Assembly (NCBI GenBank): GCA_964573725.1
Contig: CAZNLJ010000070.1
Location: 1-16,900, forward strand
DNA: 16,900 nucleotides
From: UBA6168 sp964573725
Lineage (GTDB): Bacteria; Bacteroidota; Bacteroidia; Chitinophagales; Saprospiraceae
Direction: 5' to 3'
Part shown: piece by piece, positions 13,117 to 16,900 of the stretch
Layout: each line of letters opens with the position of its first letter
How positions within the stretch are numbered: position 1 is the first letter of the stretch
Made by a program: the position numbers and the translations under genes
Notes under the pieces: generated by a model
The model's input: only the letters and a program-made list of their open reading frames with translations
What the model was told of the DNA's origin: nothing
The model's database searches: none

Positions 13117-14055
13117 ATGCGCTGTTTGTTTTGTTATATGGAATTGAATGGTAGCGAGCAGGACTTTCATGCCTCCTGCTCAAGGAAAATATTTGGACAG
13201 CCCACGCCACCGGTATTGCCCTACTCAGAGGAAGACCTGGAGCGATTGGCCAAAGAAGTGATACAGCGCCAAACAGCTTTAACAGGGGTGCAGGCTAAAC
13301 TGTCATTGCACATTACTGGCAATAATAAAGCGGGGACCGAACGAAGATTCACCATTGTGGGCTTATGGGGTGGGTATATTTTGAAACCACCTACCCCAAT
13401 GTATCCGCAATTGCCGGAAGTGGAGGATGTAACCATGCATTTGGCACAAATCGCCAAAATAAAAACAGCACCACATAGTCTGATTCGTCTAAAATCTGGC
13501 AACCTGGCCTATGTAACCAAGCGGATGGACCGAACCCAAAAGGGGAAATTGGCCATGGAAGATATGTGCCAACTTACCGAACGGCTTACCGAAGACAAAT
13601 ACCATGGCAGCTATGAGCAGATTGGTAAAGCCGTTCAGAAGCACTCCGTAACTCCGGGCTTGGATGTGGTGAATTTTTTTGAGTTGGTGCTCTTCTCTTT
13701 CCTGACAGGCAATGCCGATATGCATTTGAAGAATTTCTCCTTACTGGAGCAGCCGGGCTTGGGCATGACTTTGTCACCGGCTTACGATCTGGTAAATACC
13801 GCTTTGGTAAATCCTGCCGATGAAGAGGAAATGGCATTAACCCTGAATGGCCGGAAGAAGAAACTGAAAAAACAGGATTTTGTGGCAGCGATGGATACAT
13901 TGAAGGTGGAAGGAAAGCAGCAGGATAACATCTTTAACAAGATGGCGAAAGCATGGCCCAAATGGCAGGAGCTGATAGACCGCAGTTTTATGAGTGCTGC
14001 ATTTAAAGAACAATATAAAACCATATTAAGGGAAAGAATGAATCGCTGTAACTAG
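13117..14055 (+). CDS. hipT: HipT-like serine/threonine kinase toxin (HipA family, without N-terminal subdomain)
   Basis: A 312-residue HipA-type kinase. In the E. coli O127 HipBST system HipT inactivates tryptophanyl-tRNA synthetase by phosphorylation; the target here is unknown. Visible parts: an N-terminal CLFC...FHASC motif (C3, C6, H18, C21) that could bind zinc; the glycine-rich loop ALTGVQAKLSL (54-64); K90 in YILKPP; the catalytic loop GNADMHLKNF with D201; and the metal-binding AYDLVNT with D224. All residues needed for activity appear intact. The serine-x-serine autophosphorylation site of E. coli HipT aligns with A54-L55-T56. ATG 13117 follows a TTG at 13114. The last residues and the stop (TGT AAC TAG) lie within the repeat GTAACTAGTCAGGGT, which recurs twice downstream, so the 3' end may have been reshaped by recombination. 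Confidence 0.87.
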   Translation: MRCLFCYMELNGSEQDFHASCSRKIFGQPTPPVLPYSEEDLERLAKEVIQRQTALTGVQAKLSLHITGNNKAGTERRFTIVGLWGGYILKPPTPMYPQLPEVEDVTMHLAQIAKIKTAPHSLIRLKSGNLAYVTKRMDRTQKGKLAMEDMCQLTERLTEDKYHGSYEQIGKAVQKHSVTPGLDVVNFFELVLFSFLTGNADMHLKNFSLLEQPGLGMTLSPAYDLVNTALVNPADEEEMALTLNGRKKKLKKQDFVAAMDTLKVEGKQQDNIFNKMAKAWPKWQELIDRSFMSAAFKEQYKTILRERMNRCN

Positions 14056-14111
14056 TCAGGGTCAAGGAATACCAAGAGCATGTTGGGGAATTTGTAACTA
14101 GTCAGGGTAAA
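14048..14111 (+). repeat. Two copies of direct repeat GTAACTAGTCAGGGT
   Basis: GTAACTAGTCAGGGT at 14048-14062 (overlapping the hipT stop) and GTAACTAGTCAGGGTAAA at 14094-14111. The second is identical over 18 bp to a third copy at 16557-16574. By chance an 18-bp match in a window this size is very unlikely. They may be ends of an unidentified mobile element or recombination sites. Confidence 0.7.
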
Positions 14112-14203
14112 AAAAAGCCTGCACAGCTTGTGAAGTGAATCAAATCCAAGGGTTCCCGACTTTGCCATCGTTTTTTTTCAAAAAGCTAACAATTGATTCA
14201 TTT

Positions 14204-14380
14204 TCATCGTATTAAAGGCCAAGGTGGGAATTGCTGCTTGCCTTTGGTCTTGTTCTGCCGATCAAAAACACCAGCGAGTAACTTGATCTCTCGTTGTACA
14301 TCTGACTTAACGTTAATCAAGCCCTCCATTTCCATTTCAAAGGTGGTAAACGTAGACGAAAAAACATACTCGTAACTCAC
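14204..14380 (-). other. Possible small gene or gene remnant (58 residues)
   Basis: From GTG 14380 the minus strand reads 58 residues to TGA 14204, including EMEGLINVKSDVQREIKLLAG and a C-terminal FPPWPLIR. The mix of charged and hydrophobic residues looks more like real protein than the other frames here, with a plausible amphipathic helix in the middle. No ATG or ribosome-binding site is visible, so it is more likely the tail of a decayed gene than a functional small protein. No family recognised. Confidence 0.25.
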
Positions 14381-14390
14381 TGACTATCAG

Positions 14391-14561
14391 TACCATTATG
14401 TACCATTTTGTAACAGTGCCGGGTTGCTTTTTTTGGAGTTGCAAAAAAGCAACCCGCTAAGCAACCCAAAGGGGGTACATTTTGGTGCATTTTGGTACAC
14501 CCGTTTGGGCAAAAAAAATGCCCAAAACGTTGGTTTTGAGCATTTTGGTACATTTTGGTAC
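14391..14561. repeat. Phased decamer repeats (iteron-like) with internal hairpins
   Basis: TACCATTATG-TACCATTTTG (14391-14410), GTACATTTTG-GTGCATTTTG-GTAC (14475-14498) and CATTTTGGTA-CATTTTGGTA (14541-14560) are tandem decamers. The last two pairs, both containing CATTTTGGT twice at exactly 10-bp period, are 63 bp apart. The first pair is close to their reverse complement. Such helically phased sites usually bind a protein cooperatively (replication initiator, partition protein, recombinase or repressor); which applies here is unknown. Confidence 0.6.
14421..14455. repeat. 13-bp perfect inverted repeat
   Basis: GGGTTGCTTTTTT (14421-14433) pairs exactly with AAAAAAGCAACCC (14443-14455) around a 9-nt loop; another GCAACCC follows at 14461. 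A second hairpin TTTGGGCA/TGCCCAAA occurs at 14504-14526. Neither resembles a normal terminator, as no T-run follows the stems. Confidence 0.6.
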
Positions 14562-14761
14562 CCTAGGTATGCGGAGAGACAGGTCTATGAACCTTGACTC
14601 CTAAGTATGTGATTTCGAATGATCTACGTCTTTCTCTAGCCAAAGGGGTCACCAATAGGAAACCAAGTCTGAAAGTTGGGGGACTTGACTCTCTTTTAGT
14701 CTCCCTTTGGACAACACAAATATAATGAACCCACCGGAGAAGACATAGTGTTTTGTCCACA

Positions 14762-16327
14762 TTAACTGCCGAAGATTTCGGAATAGGTTGATTCGATGCG
14801 CTTTACTTCCCGCTCAGTTAGCATACTGAATTCTTTGTCTTTGGCTCGCTTTGATAACACACCTTGGTTTTGCTCTAAAAATCTAACCAGCACCGAAATT
14901 AATTTATCGGGCATTTCAAATTCCTCCTCCATGTAGGCTTTAAAGGCATCATAATTTGCCAGGTAATTGATCTCCTGTGGGACGATGTTTTTGATGGTGT
15001 CTGCTACACAATCAAACAAAAACTCCGCTTGTTTAGTAGCATCAAAGAATCGGTAATAGTCTTTGGTCTCATTGGTCACCTCCACATTATGATCTTTGGT
15101 TTCAACCCATTCAATAAGATCCAACAATGGTTTGGAATAAGATTCTAATATTTTTTGATAGTCATTGATATGGTCAAGTATTGAAGATGAAACAGGGAAA
15201 ATGATACCCTGGTCGGCAAACTGTTTTTTTGCCAGCATATGATGAATCAAATACCGGTGTATTCTTCCATTGCCATCTTCAAAAGGATGAATAAATACAA
15301 ATCCAAATGCAATGACCGCTGCTGCCAATACTGCATGGATGTCATCTTTGATGAACATCTTATTTACGTCAATCAAACCGTCTATAAGATTATCTAGGTC
15401 CTCGTATTTTGCAGAAATATGATCAGGGATAGGCTCGCCGGATACTCGATCATGCTCCCCAACAAATCCACCTTTTTTTCTCAATCCCATTTGAACAAAT
15501 CGAGTATTTTCTATCACCAACTGCTGCAGGCGTATCAATTCTTCTTTGCTCAGGTCGTTTAAACCTGCTTGGCCTATGGCTGTACCCCACCTAGCCGCCC
15601 TTTTACTCTTTGGACTTTCCCCTTCGATGGTAAATGAAGCTTTTGAGTCTTTAAGCAGCAAAAATGCAGATGCCCTTTGAATGATATCTTTTCTTATCCC
15701 CGCAAGTTGTTTCCTGTTCTCCTCCTCATAACTTTTGGAAAGATGCTGTTCGATTTTCTCCGTTTTCCTGATGAGTGCACAGAATTGATTTGTTCCGGGT
15801 AAATTATTCAGTACTAAATGACGGGGCGATTTAATACCCGCAACAGCAAATTGTAATTTGCTATCGACCACGGGTACATAGCTCTTTTTGCTGATGTCAC
15901 TTTTGCCAACAATCGGCATGCCTGATACCCATTCCAGGAGAAACCAAATCCTTCTTGAATACTGACCCAATGGCTCTATGTTCACCAACGCTAAAAGCTC
16001 TTCATTGCTCAACTGTTCTCGCAACTTTGCAAACACCAGTAGATTTACTCCTTCGTATTTAAGCGCAAATACCAAGTGATTGTACAATGCCTGTATCTTA
16101 GAGATGCTAGCATGATCTTGAGGTAAATATGCGGCTGAAAATACCAGCCACGATTCATCCTTTACGTTTCGGTATTTCTCCGACACCATAGCTTTCACCA
16201 GGGGCAATGGAATTTGGAGCTTTAACTTTTCAATGACAGCCGTGTACCCCACAATCCATCCTGGACAAGGTTTTGCTATCCCTTGAATTACGGGCGCATC
16301 GTCTAAAAAATAGGCGTAATTAGCCAT
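14762..16327 (-). CDS. Fic-domain protein AMP-transferase, class II (self-inhibited)
   Basis: A 521-residue Fic protein that would transfer AMP from ATP to a hydroxyl group on a target protein. The catalytic motif HPFEDGNGRIHR (347-358) is complete, with H347 the base and the GNGR anion-hole residues intact. The inhibitory motif S231-F-T-I-E-G236 precedes it, as in class II Fic enzymes where the glutamate (E235) blocks productive ATP binding; no separate antitoxin is therefore required and none is adjacent. Residues 1-~200 form a poorly characterised N-terminal domain, and residues ~400-521 are helical and may recognise the target. Start at ATG 16327 is set by a -7 box 42 bp upstream. Composition is AT-rich, like hipBST and unlike the left half of the window, consistent with transfer. 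Confidence 0.9.
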   Translation of the reverse strand: MANYAYFLDDAPVIQGIAKPCPGWIVGYTAVIEKLKLQIPLPLVKAMVSEKYRNVKDESWLVFSAAYLPQDHASISKIQALYNHLVFALKYEGVNLLVFAKLREQLSNEELLALVNIEPLGQYSRRIWFLLEWVSGMPIVGKSDISKKSYVPVVDSKLQFAVAGIKSPRHLVLNNLPGTNQFCALIRKTEKIEQHLSKSYEEENRKQLAGIRKDIIQRASAFLLLKDSKASFTIEGESPKSKRAARWGTAIGQAGLNDLSKEELIRLQQLVIENTRFVQMGLRKKGGFVGEHDRVSGEPIPDHISAKYEDLDNLIDGLIDVNKMFIKDDIHAVLAAAVIAFGFVFIHPFEDGNGRIHRYLIHHMLAKKQFADQGIIFPVSSSILDHINDYQKILESYSKPLLDLIEWVETKDHNVEVTNETKDYYRFFDATKQAEFLFDCVADTIKNIVPQEINYLANYDAFKAYMEEEFEMPDKLISVLVRFLEQNQGVLSKRAKDKEFSMLTEREVKRIESTYSEIFGS

Positions 16328-16341
16328 ATTGAATTATTTAT

Positions 16342-16394
16342 GGGTGCAATATAGGCAAAATTTGGGCGCAAACATAAAAATATAGGCGCAAAAA
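16342..16394 (-). promoter_or_regulatory. Fic gene promoter with repeated GGCGCAAA motifs
   Basis: On the minus strand TATGTTTG (16376-16369) matches the TAnnTTTG -7 box, 42 bp before the ATG. On the plus strand GGGTGCAA (16342), GGGCGCAAA (16364) and AGGCGCAAA (16384) recur at 22- and 20-bp intervals, about two helical turns, flanking and overlapping the -7 box. This looks like a set of sites for a regulator that is not encoded next to the gene. Confidence 0.45.
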
Positions 16395-16556
16395 GTAATA
16401 TTCGTTAAAAAACGAGCGGAGAAATTGCCAAGTACCCTTTGATTACGAAAATTATTGCTACTGGCTAAATATTGATTTGAGGAGATCTTTGAATAGAAAA
16501 AACAAAAACACAAGAAGCCCAACAAACACCTCTCTTCGGTACTTTTTAATAAAATG

Positions 16557-16574
16557 GTAACTAGTCAGGGTAAA
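16557..16574 (+). repeat. Third copy of direct repeat GTAACTAGTCAGGGTAAA
   Basis: Identical over 18 bp to 14094-14111 and in the same orientation. The two copies bracket a 2.46-kb segment whose only confident gene is fic. Confidence 0.7.
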
Positions 16575-16717
16575 GAAATAATTGGGAAAAATTCGAAAGA
16601 TTTTTACATTGTGACATGATCTACGTCGACTTAAACCCTAACTCCGCTCAGTTACGTAATGTTTTTGCGCCTACCAATCTATTTGTTTGAATATCAGGAA
16701 GTATTTTTATAAATTTG

Positions 16718-16745
16718 CTGTTACGTAATCAAATTTACGTAACAG
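16718..16745. repeat. 11-bp inverted repeat before a transposase start
   Basis: CTGTTACGTAA and TTACGTAACAG are exact inverse copies separated by 6 nt, ending 5 bp before ATG 16751. A further GTTACGTAA lies at 16651-16659. They could be the terminal/subterminal repeats or the transposase-binding operator of the insertion sequence that starts here. Confidence 0.55.
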
Positions 16746-16750
16746 GTCTT

Positions 16751-16846
16751 ATGAGTGATTTTCCATCGTGGGCACTTGCGCATAGAAAGCCAGGGACAGA
16801 ATTACGCTGCATCAAAGGGCACTACTATTTATACGCAGTTACGAGG
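16751..16846 (+). pseudogene. N-terminal fragment of a transposase, interrupted by another IS
   Basis: ATG 16751 begins MSDFPSWALAHRKPGTELRC, followed by IKGHYYLYAVT, which matches the N-terminus of DDE transposases that start with W.l..k.kGtei..i.g.YYLY (IS1634-like, from memory). In relatives the next residues would be S.WDP.KKR; here the reading continues instead into the IS terminal repeat at 16847, so the gene is broken at about codon 32. Nothing after that point resembles the family. Confidence 0.7.
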
Positions 16847-16865
16847 GGTGTAATTCAAAATGTCG
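16847..16865 (+). mobile_element. Terminal repeat of an insertion sequence continuing beyond the window
   Basis: GGTGTAATTCAAAATGTCG is identical to 226-244, but the inner sequence differs (CAATGACACAAG versus TATCACGCCACC). It is therefore probably the opposite (5') end of the same or a closely related IS, reading rightward out of the window. Confidence 0.7.
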
Positions 16866-16900
16866 CAATGACACAAGAATTTGTACCTTGTGCGGCGAAC

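Larger units (their letters stand above)
14112..14761. other. ~650 bp between hipT and the Fic gene, rich in repeats
   Basis: No confident gene. A 58-codon minus-strand frame (14204-14380) is protein-like but unassigned. The stretch 14391-14561 holds phased decamer repeats and two hairpins. From 14562 to 14761 I see nothing beyond a low-quality 65-residue frame. Confidence 0.5.
16395..16750. other. Intergenic region with third repeat copy and IS-like motifs
   Basis: No gene is evident; a 63-residue minus frame (16334-16525) is low complexity and covers the Fic promoter. It contains the third GTAACTAGTCAGGGTAAA copy, a TTTTTGCGCCTA (16662-16673) that is the exact inverse of TAGGCGCAAAAA at 16383-16394, and GTTACGTAA motifs at 16651 and 16718-16745. 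Confidence 0.5.

Noticed and set aside
14563..14760. 65-residue minus-strand frame between the decamer array and fic
   Set aside because: No similarity, poor composition and no promoter or start context.
12301..14760. Possible CRISPR array among the repeats of the island
   Set aside because: Repeats are short, degenerate and irregularly spaced, partly inside genes; no regular repeat-spacer pattern and no cas genes.
16334..16525. 63-residue minus-strand frame upstream of fic
   Set aside because: Phe/Cys-rich low-complexity translation of the AT-rich promoter region.
14619..16627. Shared 12-mer ATGATCTACGTC at 14619 and 16616, considered as a possible flanking repeat of fic
   Set aside because: 12-bp matches are expected several times by chance in a window this size, and its spacing does not match the 18-bp repeats.

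Overview
The window looks like a chromosomal segment of a fairly GC-rich member of the Bacteroidota, with a more AT-rich accessory island at its right end. The phylum is inferred from three things: several TAnnTTTG (-7-type) promoter boxes in front of genes, the near absence of Shine-Dalgarno sequences, and gene families typical of the group (RhlE-type helicase, large SNF2 protein, HipBST with a CxxC...HxxC HipT, a ~520-residue Fic protein). No rRNA, tRNA or CRISPR array was recognised.

Layout. 1-225: the 3' end of an unrecognised gene and a strong intrinsic terminator. 226-577: insertion-sequence debris, namely the C-terminal part of a transposase on the minus strand and a 127-bp MITE-like element with perfect 19-bp inverted repeats. 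578-1156: a GC-rich stretch with no convincing gene. 1157-5563: a two-gene operon for a soluble NAD-linked formate dehydrogenase, made of a NuoE-NuoF fusion (diaphorase) and a NuoG-type iron-sulfur/molybdopterin catalytic subunit; the arrangement matches the FDH1 (FdwA/FdwB) type. 5802-10402: a translationally coupled pair, an SNF2-family ATPase and a 601-residue partner whose C-terminal half resembles the helicase-associated (Helicase_C_3/XPB-like) fold. 10511-11800, convergent: a RhlE-type DEAD-box RNA helicase.

12.2-16.9 kb is an accessory island with visibly lower GC. It holds a three-gene HipBST toxin-antitoxin operon (HipB repressor, HipS, HipT kinase) behind three 18-bp palindromic operators spaced 40-41 bp apart. 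This is followed by about 700 bp of repeats (direct repeats GTAACTAGTCAGGGT, phased GTACATTTTG decamers, long hairpins), a class II Fic AMP-transferase on the minus strand with its own repeat-rich promoter, and a second insertion-sequence junction. At that junction an IS end identical over 19 bp to the one at 226 interrupts the N-terminal codons of another transposase.

How the genes fit together. The formate dehydrogenase would pass electrons from formate through an iron-sulfur chain to FMN and NAD+. The SNF2/partner pair is probably a DNA- or nucleoprotein-remodelling module of unknown role. The HipBST and Fic genes both encode regulated protein-modifying enzymes (kinase, AMPylator) and sit between IS ends, as in a mobile toxin/defence island. 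The two observations I rate highest are the SNF2 plus Helicase_C_3-like couple and the HipBST variant with its operator array.
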